Shown one piece after another: positions 9,937 to 20,458 of a DNA stretch of 64,000 nucleotides. The notes below the pieces were generated by a model that saw only the letters and a list, made by a program, of their open reading frames with translations, had not been told where the DNA came from and did no database searches. This stretch comes from Candidatus Hydrothermus pacificus (GTDB lineage Bacteria; Hydrothermota; Hydrothermia; Hydrothermales; Hydrothermaceae): assembly GCA_002011615.1 (NCBI GenBank), contig MTOH01000016.1, positions 1,267 to 65,266 on the forward strand. The letters run 5' to 3'. The position numbers were made by a program, and so were the translations under genes. The first letter of the stretch is position 1, and each line of letters begins with the position of its first letter.

Positions 9937-11469
9937 ATGACACAAAGACAAAGATGGGGAACAAGGATAGGTCTAATACTTGCAATGGCAGGTAATGCTG
10001 TGGGATTGGGTAATTTTTTAAGGTTTCCTGTTCAGGCTGCAAAACACGGTGGTGGTGCCTTTATGATTCCCTACTTTATATCCTTTTTACTCCTTGGTAT
10101 ACCGCTTATGTGGGTTGAATGGTCAATAGGAAGATACGGAGGAGTTAGAGGTCACGGAACATCACCTGGAATCTTCTCCCTGCTCTGGAAGAATAAATTT
10201 GCAAAGTATCTCGGTATAATAGGAGTTGCAGGTCCTCTTGCAATTGTTATCTATTATGCTTATATTGAATCATGGACACTTGCTTATGCCATATTCTCTC
10301 TTTTTGGTAAGATTCCAAAAGTTACAAACTTTCAGGGAGTTGGCTTTGAGGAAATCTTAAAACCTTTTGAAGGATTCCTCACAGGGTTCACAGGAACCGG
10401 TAAATTCTTTATCAAACCCAGTCTTTTTGCCTATCTCTTTTTTGTCATAACAATACTTATAAATATATGGGTGATAGCAAGAGGTGTTGCAAAGGGAATT
10501 GAAGCAATTGCAAAGGTCGCAATGCCCATGCTCTTTATATTTGCTGTTATACTCGTTGTAAGAATTTTTACTCTTGGCTCACCTGTTCATCCTGATTCAA
10601 ACGCCTTAAAGGGACTTTCATTTTTATGGGAACCGGACTTTTCAAAGCTTCTTGATTTAAATGTCTGGCTTTCAGCAGCAGGACAGATATTCTTTACCCT
10701 GAGCATAGGGATGGGAGCAATAATGGTTTATGCAAGTTATCTGAGAGAAGAAGATGATATAGCCCTTTCAGGGCTTGCAACCGCATCAACAAACGAATTT
10801 GCAGAGGTTGTTCTGGGTGCATCAATAGCCATACCTGCTGCTGTAATATTTTTTGGTTATCAGAACGCAGAAAAGATTGCCCAGGCAGGTGCTTTTAATC
10901 TTGCGTTTGTATCAATGCCCGCTGTCCTCTCATACATCCCTCTTGGTAACATATTCGGATTTTTATGGTTTGGGCTCCTCTTTTTTGCAGGAATAACATC
11001 ATCCCTTGCTTTAACCCAGCCAGCAATGGCTTTTTTAGAAGACGAGTTTAAAATTCCCAGAAAAAAAGCCGCAATACTTATAGGAATATTTATATTTCTT
11101 TCAGCCCATATACCCATATTCATATCAGGAGCTCTTGATGAATTGGACTTCTGGATGGGAACATTCTTTATAACCCTTTTTGCAGGAACAGAACTTATAA
11201 TATTCTTCTGGGTCTTTAATCCCAAGAAGGCATGGAAAGAGATAAACAAAGGTGCTGATATAAAGGTTCCGAAATTCTTTTATTATGTGATAAGATATGT
11301 AACCCCTCTTATAATTCTGGCAATATTTTTAGGCTGGTTTATCCAGAGCGGATGGAAAAATATTATTTCAGGTTCACCCGGTAAATGGATTGCAAGAGCT
11401 TATATAATAATGCTTCTCAGCCTGCTCGCAGGCCTTGTTTATATTGCTTTCAGGAGGAAAAAAGAATGA
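9937..11469 (+). CDS. sodium-dependent transporter, NSS/SNF family
   Basis: WGTRIGLILAMAGNAVGLGNFLRFPVQAAKHGGGAFMIPYF. Confidence 0.96.
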   Translation: MTQRQRWGTRIGLILAMAGNAVGLGNFLRFPVQAAKHGGGAFMIPYFISFLLLGIPLMWVEWSIGRYGGVRGHGTSPGIFSLLWKNKFAKYLGIIGVAGPLAIVIYYAYIESWTLAYAIFSLFGKIPKVTNFQGVGFEEILKPFEGFLTGFTGTGKFFIKPSLFAYLFFVITILINIWVIARGVAKGIEAIAKVAMPMLFIFAVILVVRIFTLGSPVHPDSNALKGLSFLWEPDFSKLLDLNVWLSAAGQIFFTLSIGMGAIMVYASYLREEDDIALSGLATASTNEFAEVVLGASIAIPAAVIFFGYQNAEKIAQAGAFNLAFVSMPAVLSYIPLGNIFGFLWFGLLFFAGITSSLALTQPAMAFLEDEFKIPRKKAAILIGIFIFLSAHIPIFISGALDELDFWMGTFFITLFAGTELIIFFWVFNPKKAWKEINKGADIKVPKFFYYVIRYVTPLIILAIFLGWFIQSGWKNIISGSPGKWIARAYIIMLLSLLAGLVYIAFRRKKE

Positions 11470-11561
11470 AAACAGGAGGATGGATTTTTATTATTTTTTC
11501 CTGGGGAATAGTTTTCGGACTTGTTATCTTCTGTTACTTAAAAATCCTGAAAAAGAAATAA
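11466..11561 (+). CDS. MetS-like NSS transporter small subunit (31 aa, single TM)
   Basis: Not in the ORF track; MKTGGWIFIIFSWGIVFGLVIFCYLKILKKK, overlaps the NSS stop codon by 4 nt. Confidence 0.75.
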   Translation: MKTGGWIFIIFSWGIVFGLVIFCYLKILKKK

Positions 11562-11564
11562 AAG

Positions 11565-12923
11565 TTGAAATGGATTAAAAGACTAAAAGAAGAGTTCGGT
11601 AAAGACAGGGTCATAGATGAGATAGAAACAAGACGAATTTATTCAAAGGATGAATCCGGAATAGAAGATTCTTTATGTGACTGCGTTGTTTTTCCTGAGA
11701 GTGAAAAAGAAGTCTCCAGAATTTTAAAATTTGCGAGCAGATTTAAAATCCCGATAACACCGAGAGGTGGTGGAACAGGAGTCTCAGGAGGTGCAATTCC
11801 TTTAAAAGGTGGAATAGTTATCTCATTTTCAAAGATGAATAAGATTATTGATATTGACGAAAAAAATATGACTCTTGAAGTTGAACCGGGCGTTATCCTG
11901 GAAAACATTTTCAAAGAGGTTGAAAAATCAGGTTTTTTCTATCCACCTGACCCTGCATCCTACGAAAATTGCACCATAGGAGGTAATATCGCAACCAATG
12001 CAGGTGGTCCAAGATGTATAAAACACGGTGTAACCTCAAACTATGTTCTGGCACTTGATGTTGTGCTTTCTGAAGGAGAAAGAATATTTACAGGAAGGAA
12101 AACAAGGAAATGGAAAGCGGGTTATAACCTACCTGGAATTTTTCTGGGCTCTGAAGGAACTCTCGGAGTCTTCACAAAAATCTATCTCAGGCTCATTCCT
12201 CTTCCAGAATGTATTCAAACCCTTCTTGTTCCTTTTGATGAAAAAGCTTATGCGGGTATATGTTCTTCAGAGATAATAAGGAATAAAATTATACCAAGAT
12301 GTATTGAATATGTTGATGAAAGTGTTTTTGAAATCATAGGTGATGATATAAAAAGGTTTTTTCCTGATAAAACCCGTGCCTTTTTATTAATTGAATTTGA
12401 CGGGAAGGAAGAAGAGGTAAAAAAGGACATAGAAAAAATTTTGCCTGTTCTTGATAAAAATCATGCAATTGAGATATATACCGGCATAAAAGAATATGAA
12501 AGACAAAAATTATGGAAAATAAGAAGAGATATTCTGCCTTTTCTTGAAAAAACAGGCTACAAAGTGAGGTCCGAAGATGTATGTGTTCCTTTTGCCCATA
12601 CATCAAACCTGATTAAAATTGCCGATGAAATAAGAAAGACCTTTGATTTAAAAGTATGTGTTTTTGGACACATTGGAGACGGAAACCTGCATATCAATCT
12701 TTTATGGGAAAAACAGGAGAAGGAAACCCTGAACAGAGCTGTAGAATTTCTCTACAGAAAGGTTGTTGAACTGAATGGAACAATAACGGGTGAACATGGA
12801 ATAGGAATATTAAAAAAAGACTTTTTAGGAATTGAGCAGGATAATACAGTAATCTCTATTCAGAGAAAAATTAAGAAAATCCTGGACCCGAAAAATATTT
12901 TAAATCCCGGAAAGATTATTTAA
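11565..12923 (+). CDS. FAD-linked oxidase, GlcD / D-lactate dehydrogenase type
   Basis: ITPRGGGTGVSGGAIP, PPDPASYENCTIGGNIATNAGGPRCIKHGVT, GHIGDGNLHIN, GTITGEHGIG. Confidence 0.93.
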   Translation: MKWIKRLKEEFGKDRVIDEIETRRIYSKDESGIEDSLCDCVVFPESEKEVSRILKFASRFKIPITPRGGGTGVSGGAIPLKGGIVISFSKMNKIIDIDEKNMTLEVEPGVILENIFKEVEKSGFFYPPDPASYENCTIGGNIATNAGGPRCIKHGVTSNYVLALDVVLSEGERIFTGRKTRKWKAGYNLPGIFLGSEGTLGVFTKIYLRLIPLPECIQTLLVPFDEKAYAGICSSEIIRNKIIPRCIEYVDESVFEIIGDDIKRFFPDKTRAFLLIEFDGKEEEVKKDIEKILPVLDKNHAIEIYTGIKEYERQKLWKIRRDILPFLEKTGYKVRSEDVCVPFAHTSNLIKIADEIRKTFDLKVCVFGHIGDGNLHINLLWEKQEKETLNRAVEFLYRKVVELNGTITGEHGIGILKKDFLGIEQDNTVISIQRKIKKILDPKNILNPGKII

Positions 12924-13839
12924 CCTCTTTTTCAAGTTTGACCCTGATAAAGGATGGTTCTACCTCCTCCACCTCAACCGAGTCAGGAGTAAACACTTTT
13001 GGAGGCAAATAATATTCTCCATGACCAAAACCTATCAGATTGAGCATAACCGTAACATCATCCGATTTAACCTCTTCCACCTTGTCTATTGTGCCTTTAA
13101 TCTTTATCTTCACTCTATCAGGCTTCACATCAACCTTATATCCTTCAGGTGATATTATGGTGGGTTCCTTTTCTATTTCTTTTATGAGTTCCCTTTCTAT
13201 CTGAACATATACTCTTAAAGAGCCCGGTTTTACATTTATAAGTTTAGACGGGGAAAGGATTTTTATATATTCGTAAAAGGAATTTTTTTTTCCTGACACT
13301 TCTATTTCATTTCCTTTAACCTCATTTATTTTTTCAATAAGACTTTTTGGGCCTGTTATGGTTATTTTTTCACGAGCAGGATTAAGAGATGCAACGCTGT
13401 ATCCTTGTTTTGGTTCACCCACAAATCCCAGTTTAACAGGCACTTCTTTACTTTCTTTTTCCTCAAGAGATAACTCAAGAAAATTCTCGGGCAGGACTAT
13501 CCGATAAACTTCTATCCCTTCTGGAATTTTTATCTCTTTTTCATCAAGTGCATAACTGATTTTCCCCGGTTTTATCTCTTTTAAATTTAATACAATTTTA
13601 GGTTTAAAAAAATATAGTCTTAAAAGGTCCTTGCCACTGGCCTCATACATGGCTTTGATTTTACCAGGTGGTAATTCTCTGAAGGTTATATCAGTAGAAA
13701 TATTCTGGTATTCTATAATTGTATCTCTTTCAGCTATATAAATTTTCTCAGTGGCAGAATGAAACCAGAGAATCATTGCAATTATAAGAGAAATCAATTT
13801 TAAAGGCCAGTCTTTAAAAAGATATTTTAACAGATTCAT
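12916..13839 (-). CDS. YbbR-like domain protein (CdaR-type)
   Basis: Opening KDWPLKLISLIIAMILWFHSATEK and repeated YbbR-type beta units. Confidence 0.85.
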   Translation of the reverse strand: MNLLKYLFKDWPLKLISLIIAMILWFHSATEKIYIAERDTIIEYQNISTDITFRELPPGKIKAMYEASGKDLLRLYFFKPKIVLNLKEIKPGKISYALDEKEIKIPEGIEVYRIVLPENFLELSLEEKESKEVPVKLGFVGEPKQGYSVASLNPAREKITITGPKSLIEKINEVKGNEIEVSGKKNSFYEYIKILSPSKLINVKPGSLRVYVQIERELIKEIEKEPTIISPEGYKVDVKPDRVKIKIKGTIDKVEEVKSDDVTVMLNLIGFGHGEYYLPPKVFTPDSVEVEEVEPSFIRVKLEKEVK

Positions 13840-14462
13840 TTCTTTCTTCTAAAAAACCCCCTGAATCCTCTATCTTTTCTGTCCTCTTTTTTCTCCTTTT
13901 TCTCCTGTTTTACAGGGGACTCTTTTTGCTTTATCCTGATAAGTCCAGAAGTTGCGAGACCATAGAAAATTTTAGCGGTTTCAAACTGATCCATACTTAA
14001 AGACATTGCTATTTCCTTGATACTTTTATTTCCATCAACCCTTGATAAAATCTTCCATTCATTCGGGGTAAGCTCTATCTCATCCACATCAGTATCAGGA
14101 TTGGGTTCTATCTCAAATATTGATTCAAAGGATGGTATCACTTTTTCTACAACCTTCCACTCATCTATTTTTCTCGCTATATCAAGCAAAAGATTTGGTA
14201 TGGGCAGGTTTATGGTGCTTTTACTGGAAGAGTTACCAGGTAAAAACTCAAAAAGACCTTCTTTCCACTGCATTATCTTTGCCATGGCTACCTCACCCTC
14301 TGTCTCACTGCATTCAACATGTTTTATTATACCATTTTCAACATATATTGTTGCAGAACCCGACGAAGAATTAATTTTTAAAGCACCATTCTTATTACTC
14401 ATGTGAAGCAGTTGAAGTAAATCACCCAGATCAAAATCCTTAAGATTACCTTTTAGTGTCAT
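13836..14462 (-). CDS. DUF4388 (PATAN) domain-containing protein
   Basis: MTLKGNLKDFDLGDLLQLLHMSNKNGALKI...ATIYVENGIIKHVE. Confidence 0.85.
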   Translation of the reverse strand: MTLKGNLKDFDLGDLLQLLHMSNKNGALKINSSSGSATIYVENGIIKHVECSETEGEVAMAKIMQWKEGLFEFLPGNSSSKSTINLPIPNLLLDIARKIDEWKVVEKVIPSFESIFEIEPNPDTDVDEIELTPNEWKILSRVDGNKSIKEIAMSLSMDQFETAKIFYGLATSGLIRIKQKESPVKQEKKEKKEDRKDRGFRGFFRRKK

Positions 14463-14464
14463 TT

Positions 14465-15409
14465 TTAACCTCTTTCAAAAAAACCTATTTCTCTGAATCT
14501 TTTTCTTCTTTCTTTTATTAAATCGTCAATATTTTTACTCTTTAATTCAAAAAGGTCTTTTAATAGAACTTTTTTTATCTCCATGGCAGTTGCATCCCAA
14601 TCCCTGTGAGCTCCACCTTCTGGCTCCTTTATTACATCGTCTATTATCTTAAAGTTTTTTAAAAAGTTACTTGTTAATTTTAATGCTTCAGCTGCTTTAT
14701 CTGCCTTTTTACTATCTCTCCAGAGTATTGAAGCACAGCCTTCTGGTGATATAACCGAATAGATAGAATACTCAAGGGCGTAAATTTTATCTCCCACTGC
14801 AATTGCCAGTGCACCTCCTGAACCACCTTCTCCTATTATAACAACTATAATTGGAACCTTTAATTTTAACATCTCAAATATGTTAAAAGCAATCGCCCAT
14901 GCCTGTCCTCTCTCCTCTGCCCCGACACCCGGATAGGCCCCGGGTGTATCAACAAGGCATACAACAGGAAAATTAAACTTTTCTGCAAGTTTGAAAATTC
15001 TTAAAGCCTTTCTGTAACCTTCAGGGTGAGGCATGCCAAAGTTCCTGAAAGTCCTTTCCTTGGTATCTCTTCCTTTTTCCTGGCCAATATAGCAAACCTG
15101 AATATTGCCAAGCCTGGCAATTCCTGAAATTATGGCAGGGTCATCAGCAAAAAGCCTGTCTCCATGAAGTTCAAAATATTCATCAAATATTTTTTCAACG
15201 AGGTCCTTTGCATGGGGCCTTTTTGGATGTCTTGCAACCTGAACAATCTGCCATGCACTTAAATTTGAAAATGTCCTCTGTATTAAAACTCTTTTCCTCT
15301 CCTCCAGTGCATCAAGTTCTTTTTTAAATTCAGGATGTTCTGAAAGTAAACTTTTTAACTCCTCTATTTTCCTTTCAACTTCTCCGATTTTCTTCTCAAA
15401 TTCCAGCAT
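14465..15409 (-). CDS. accA: acetyl-CoA carboxylase carboxyltransferase subunit alpha
   Basis: RHPKRPHAKDLVEKIFDEYFELHGDRLFADDPAI, VDTPGAYPGVGAEERGQ, GEGGSGGALAIAVGD, ISPEGCASILWRD. Confidence 0.97.
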   Translation of the reverse strand: MLEFEKKIGEVERKIEELKSLLSEHPEFKKELDALEERKRVLIQRTFSNLSAWQIVQVARHPKRPHAKDLVEKIFDEYFELHGDRLFADDPAIISGIARLGNIQVCYIGQEKGRDTKERTFRNFGMPHPEGYRKALRIFKLAEKFNFPVVCLVDTPGAYPGVGAEERGQAWAIAFNIFEMLKLKVPIIVVIIGEGGSGGALAIAVGDKIYALEYSIYSVISPEGCASILWRDSKKADKAAEALKLTSNFLKNFKIIDDVIKEPEGGAHRDWDATAMEIKKVLLKDLFELKSKNIDDLIKERRKRFREIGFFERG

Positions 15410-16229
15410 TTGTGATTCCTATAAAATGGATATCATCAAAATAACCAGATGGCTTATAGGAATATCTCAGGTTTATAAAGGGTAATTTAATTTCTATCCC
15501 TATTGAAAACACCCCAAGGTCATCAGGATAGGAAATTCCAGCAAGCAGAGATATATACTTTATCCCGCTGTAAGACACAGCAAATTTAAAATTCTGTTCA
15601 AAATCCTCCTTATCCCACAGTCCTCTTGTATATCTGAATTTAAAATGAAACTTTTTTAAATCCGCTTCTGCTGTTAAAAAAGCTAAAAAGGGTTCTGAAT
15701 AATATCTCTTATTAAATCTGGATGCGGTTCCAAAGTTTCTAACACCACCTTCCATTACTATGAAAGGTATTTTTCTGGGCCTAAAGAACAGAAAGGCATC
15801 AAGCATGAAATTGTTTGATGTATATTCCCAGATGGTTGAATTGATAAACTTTACTCCTGCATTAAAATACAGTTCCGGGTCTATTTTAAAAGAGTGGTAT
15901 ACTCCTGTAAGCAATGAATATGGCCTGTATGAATAAACAGGTTCAGAAGATGCATTTTCATAATAATCAAATTTTCCAAAATCAAAGTATGAAATGCTCA
16001 AACCTGTTCTGAATTTGTTGTTGTAATAGGTTGCATGATAGTTTTTTGAATCAAGAAACCAGTCAGATATGGAGAAAAGAAAAATATCTTTTTCAAAATT
16101 ATGAAATTTTTGAACAGAGGTCTCAAAAAGAGAAATCTCGTGGATTCCTATCAGGTCAAAACCATCAGAAGGTGCAAGTATTTCGTTATGAATAAAGGAT
16201 GAAAAAATTACAAATAGAATTACATTCAT
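15396..16229 (-). CDS. outer-membrane beta-barrel-like hypothetical protein
   Basis: Signal peptide MNVILFVIFSSFIHNEILA, alternating aromatic beta strands; start moved to the Met before the signal peptide. Confidence 0.55.
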   Translation of the reverse strand: MNVILFVIFSSFIHNEILAPSDGFDLIGIHEISLFETSVQKFHNFEKDIFLFSISDWFLDSKNYHATYYNNKFRTGLSISYFDFGKFDYYENASSEPVYSYRPYSLLTGVYHSFKIDPELYFNAGVKFINSTIWEYTSNNFMLDAFLFFRPRKIPFIVMEGGVRNFGTASRFNKRYYSEPFLAFLTAEADLKKFHFKFRYTRGLWDKEDFEQNFKFAVSYSGIKYISLLAGISYPDDLGVFSIGIEIKLPFINLRYSYKPSGYFDDIHFIGITNAGI

Positions 16230-17224
16230 TTTGCCTCCTCTATATATTTTTTTAAAATCTGCACACTCCATTCAATATCTCTTATATCAACAACCTCACA
16301 AGGGGTATGCATATATCTTAAAGGAATGGATATGAGTCCACAGGGTATACCTTCTCTTAATAGAGTAATTTTATCAAGGTCTGTTCCTGTTCCTGAAGAA
16401 AGAACTTCTATCTGATAGGGAATTTTATGCTTTTTACAGACCCTGAGTAACCTATCTTTAATTTTCCTGTCTATAAAAGGACCCACCCCTATTGCGGGTC
16501 CTTTTCCCAGCTCAATATCAGAAATTTCCTCTTTTGTATAAAAAGACTTCGCGAATGTTGCATCCACTATTATACTCTCATCGGGATAAATCTCAAAAGC
16601 CTTTCCAACCACGCCTGTGCCTCCTGTTTCTTCCTGTGCATTAAAGAAGAAAATAAGGTCTTTATAATAGGGGGTTTTACTTAATTTTTCAATCAGAAGC
16701 AATAAAACAGATGCACCTGCTCTGTTGTCTAAGGATTTAGAACTGCATCTTGTTTCATTTAAAATGCTGAACTTTCCTTTAAATGTGATTATGTTTCCCT
16801 TTTCAACATTTAGTTTTTCTGCATCTTCACCCAGATCAACATAAATATCAGATTCCTTTGCTTCACCTTTAAGATGGGGCGGAATCATTCCGATAATACC
16901 CTCTATTTTCTCACCATTTTCCCTTACAACATAAACTTCCTGTCCCTGAAGAAGTTTTTTATCAATCCCGTGAGTCTCAATAATGGCAAAACCACTGGAT
17001 ATCTTTTTTACATACATATATATTTCATCAATATGGGCTGTTAGTAAAAGTTTTTTTCTGCCTTTACCTTTCTTCACGGCTATAAGACCGCCTGCCTCGT
17101 CAATTTTCACCCTGTCAACATATTTGCTTATCCTTGTCTTTATTTTTTCTGATAGAAATCTCTCATAGCCTGATGGTGCAGGAAACTCGGAAAGCTCCTT
17201 AACAACACTAAACACTTTTTTCAT
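16226..17224 (-). CDS. M42 family metallopeptidase (endoglucanase M-like)
   Basis: LLTAHIDEI, KSLDNRAGASVLLLL, AQEETGGTGVVGKAFEIYPD. Confidence 0.9.
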   Translation of the reverse strand: MKKVFSVVKELSEFPAPSGYERFLSEKIKTRISKYVDRVKIDEAGGLIAVKKGKGRKKLLLTAHIDEIYMYVKKISSGFAIIETHGIDKKLLQGQEVYVVRENGEKIEGIIGMIPPHLKGEAKESDIYVDLGEDAEKLNVEKGNIITFKGKFSILNETRCSSKSLDNRAGASVLLLLIEKLSKTPYYKDLIFFFNAQEETGGTGVVGKAFEIYPDESIIVDATFAKSFYTKEEISDIELGKGPAIGVGPFIDRKIKDRLLRVCKKHKIPYQIEVLSSGTGTDLDKITLLREGIPCGLISIPLRYMHTPCEVVDIRDIEWSVQILKKYIEEAK

Positions 17225-18015
17225 TTTAAAAACCTTTTTAAAATAAACTCAAAATCTTGTTCATCTTCAAAAAATATCTTCACATACCCGCTTTTCTTAC
17301 CCTTTTTAATCTCAAATTTTAAACCTGTGTCTTCTTTTAATTTTTCTTCCAGATATATAATCTCTTTACTCTTATCTTTTTTAACAATCCTTTCTGCTTT
17401 TCTAACGCTTATTTTCTGCCTGAGCATACCCTTAAAAACCCTTCGCCTTTCATTTTCATCCTTTAAAGAAAGCAGTGCTCTGGCATGACCCTCTGTTATT
17501 TTACCGTTTTCAATCGCAGAAATAATTTCAGGGGAAAGGGTCAGAATCCTGATAGTATTTGTAACCGCACTTCTGGTTTTACCCACTCTTCTGGCTATCT
17601 GTTCATGGGTCAGCCCAAACTTTTCATTTAAAACTCTATAAGCTCTTGCCTGCTCAACAGGGTTTAAATCCTCTCTCTGAATGTTTTCAATAAGTGCAAT
17701 CTCCAGAGCCTCTTCATCTGAAATTTCTTTTACTATACAGGGTATTTCTTCCATTGAAAGCTCTTTTGCTGCATAAAACCTTCTGTGTCCGGACACAATC
17801 TCAAAGTTTTCTCCTGATGGTCTTACAATTATTGGCTCAAGTATACCCTTTTCTCTTATTGAGTCTATTAATTCACGCAGGTTTTCCTTTGTGATTTTCA
17901 CTCTCGGCTGATATTTTCCCGGCATTATTTTAGCTACGGGTATCCTATTGATACTTTCCTCTTTAACACCTTTTATAAGAGCATCAAGCCCCTTACCAAG
18001 AACTCTTTTTTTCAT
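17221..18015 (-). CDS. parB: ParB/Spo0J chromosome partitioning protein
   Basis: IMPGKYQPRVKI, EIVSGHRRFYAAKEL, ALIENIQREDLNPVEQARAY, HTH region. Confidence 0.95.
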   Translation of the reverse strand: MKKRVLGKGLDALIKGVKEESINRIPVAKIMPGKYQPRVKITKENLRELIDSIREKGILEPIIVRPSGENFEIVSGHRRFYAAKELSMEEIPCIVKEISDEEALEIALIENIQREDLNPVEQARAYRVLNEKFGLTHEQIARRVGKTRSAVTNTIRILTLSPEIISAIENGKITEGHARALLSLKDENERRRVFKGMLRQKISVRKAERIVKKDKSKEIIYLEEKLKEDTGLKFEIKKGKKSGYVKIFFEDEQDFEFILKRFLK

Positions 18016-18760
18016 CTCCTTTCAAAATCTCCTTTGCCAGTTCCATATAAGCCAGTGCCCCTTTTGAATTTGGAGCATAATCAAATACACTTTTGCCAAA
18101 ACTCGGTGCCTCTGCAAGTCTGACACTTCTTGGAACAACTGTCTTAAAAACTTTATCTTTAAAAACCCTCCTCAACTCAGCCTCAACAGCATGGGCAAGC
18201 CTTAACCTCCTGTCAAAAAGCGTAAGAAGAAAACCTCTTATTCTAAGAGAAGGATTTAAAAGTTCTTTAACCTTTTTTATTGTCTTCAAAAGCTGAGTCA
18301 AACCTTCAAGAGAATAATATTCTCCCTGCACGGGTATTATGACCGAATTCGAAGCAACCAGCGCATTTAAAGTAAGCAATCCTAAGGAAGGAGGTGTATC
18401 TATAAGCACATAATCAAAATTCTTTATAGTTTTGATTATCTTTTCCTTTAAAATCTTTTCTTTTTTCTCTTCTTCTTTAACTTCTGTTTCAAAACCGACC
18501 AGGTCAAAGGTTGAGGGTACTATGAACAGATTATGATTGACCTCTCTTATAATCTCATCAAGCTCTTTTCTCTGTGAGAAAACATCATATATATTTCCCG
18601 ATGAACCATTAACACCCAGTCCTGAAGACAAATTTGATTGGGGGTCACAATCAACCACACAAACCCTCTTACCAATCTTGCTCAATGCCATCGCAAGATT
18701 GAGACAGGTTGTTGTCTTTCCAACTCCTCCTTTCTGGTTTGCAAGGGAATATATTTTCAT
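17993..18760 (-). CDS. parA: ParA/Soj ATPase
   Basis: [20 protein letters not shown] deviant Walker [13 protein letters not shown]. Confidence 0.97.
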   Translation of the reverse strand: MKIYSLANQKGGVGKTTTCLNLAMALSKIGKRVCVVDCDPQSNLSSGLGVNGSSGNIYDVFSQRKELDEIIREVNHNLFIVPSTFDLVGFETEVKEEEKKEKILKEKIIKTIKNFDYVLIDTPPSLGLLTLNALVASNSVIIPVQGEYYSLEGLTQLLKTIKKVKELLNPSLRIRGFLLTLFDRRLRLAHAVEAELRRVFKDKVFKTVVPRSVRLAEAPSFGKSVFDYAPNSKGALAYMELAKEILKGDEKKSSW

Positions 18761-20448
18761 TCTTCTTTTAACATGGGTATTTTTATACCGAACTTTTTGG
18801 CAGTCTCTATTGCCTTTTCATATCCTGCATCTGCATGTCTTGCCATACCTATACCGGGGTCATTTGTCAGAACTCTTTCAAGTTTTTTATCTGAAAGTTC
18901 TGAACCATCAGCAACTATAACCTGACCTGCATGTATACTGTATCCTATACCAACACCTCCACCATGATGCACAGAAACCCATGAGGCTCCTGATGAAGTG
19001 TTTAAAAGGACATTCAGTATAGGCCAGTCAGCAATTGCATCAGAACCATCCTTCATACCCTCTGTTTCTCTGTTAGGAGATGCAACAGAACCGGTATCAA
19101 GATGGTCCCTACCTATAACAATGGGCGCCTTTAATTTCCCTTCTTTAACAAGTTTGTTAAATGCGAGTCCTGCCTTATCCCTTTCTCCATAACCGAGCCA
19201 GCATATTCTTGCAGGAAGTCCCTGGAAAGGAACCTTTTCCCGGGCAAGTTCTATCCATCTTCTCAGAGGTTCATCTTCAGGGAACAAATCAAGGATAACC
19301 CTGTCAGTAAGGAAAATATCTTCAGGGTCTCCTGAAAGAGCAGCCCATCTAAAAGGACCTTTGCCCTCACAGAAAAGGGGTCTTATATATTCAAGAACAA
19401 ATCCGGGCACATTAAAAGCATCTTTAACCCCTGCTTTCTGAGCCTGTCCCCTTATATTATTACCATAATCAAAGGCAATTGCTCCTGCCTTTTGCATTTC
19501 AAGAATTGCAGACATGTGTCTTGCTATTGATTCGTATGACCTTTTAAGGTATTCTTCAGGATTTTTCTTTCTCAGTTCAATTGCCTGCTCAAAGGTCATT
19601 TTCCCGGGCACATATCCATTCAGGGGGTCATGAGCTGATGTCTGGTCAGTAACCACATCAGGAATTATACCTCTTTTAACAAGCTCGGGATGTATATCAG
19701 AAGCATTCCCAACAAGCCCTATTGACCTGGGTATCTTATTCTTCACCGCTTCATCAACGAGCTTTAACGCCTCTTCAAGATTATCCACCATGACATCACA
19801 GAAGCCCTGTTTTAATCTTCTTTCAATTCTTTTTGGGTCAACCTCAACATCCAGTATAACACCCTCATTCATGGTAACAGCAAGGGGCTGGGCTCCTGAC
19901 ATACCTCCCATACCTGCTGTCAGAACAAATTTTCCTTTAAGGGAACCACCAAAATGTTTTTTAGCACAGGATGAAAAAGTTTCGTATGTCCCCTGTATTA
20001 TGCCCTGTGTCCCTATGTATATCCACGAACCTGCTGTCATCTGCCCATACATTATAAGTCCCATTGCTTCAAGTTTCCTGAAATAATCAAGAGTTGCCCA
20101 TGCTGGCACAAGAAGTGAATTAGCTATCAAAACTCTCGGTGCCCATTCATTTGTTTTAAAAATACCCACAGGCTTTCCTGATTGAACAAGCAGAGTTTCA
20201 TCGTTCTTAAGGGTTTTTAATGCATCCACTATTGCATGGAAACATTCCCAGTTTCTTGCAGCTTTTCCTGTTCCCCCGTAAACTATAAGCTCTTCAGGCT
20301 TTTCAGCAACTTCAGGGTCAACATTATTCATAAGCATTCTAATTGCAGCTTCCTGTATCCAGCCCTTACAGGAAATCTCTTTGCCTCTCGGTGCCTTAAC
20401 AGGTTTATATTCCATTTTACTCATTTCAAAAACTTTTTTCTTTTCCAT
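18757..20448 (-). CDS. hutU: urocanate hydratase
   Basis: [64 protein letters not shown]; start reassigned to internal Met after an SD. Confidence 0.95.
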   Translation of the reverse strand: MEKKKVFEMSKMEYKPVKAPRGKEISCKGWIQEAAIRMLMNNVDPEVAEKPEELIVYGGTGKAARNWECFHAIVDALKTLKNDETLLVQSGKPVGIFKTNEWAPRVLIANSLLVPAWATLDYFRKLEAMGLIMYGQMTAGSWIYIGTQGIIQGTYETFSSCAKKHFGGSLKGKFVLTAGMGGMSGAQPLAVTMNEGVILDVEVDPKRIERRLKQGFCDVMVDNLEEALKLVDEAVKNKIPRSIGLVGNASDIHPELVKRGIIPDVVTDQTSAHDPLNGYVPGKMTFEQAIELRKKNPEEYLKRSYESIARHMSAILEMQKAGAIAFDYGNNIRGQAQKAGVKDAFNVPGFVLEYIRPLFCEGKGPFRWAALSGDPEDIFLTDRVILDLFPEDEPLRRWIELAREKVPFQGLPARICWLGYGERDKAGLAFNKLVKEGKLKAPIVIGRDHLDTGSVASPNRETEGMKDGSDAIADWPILNVLLNTSSGASWVSVHHGGGVGIGYSIHAGQVIVADGSELSDKKLERVLTNDPGIGMARHADAGYEKAIETAKKFGIKIPMLKEE

Positions 20449-20458
20449 TTCATACCTC

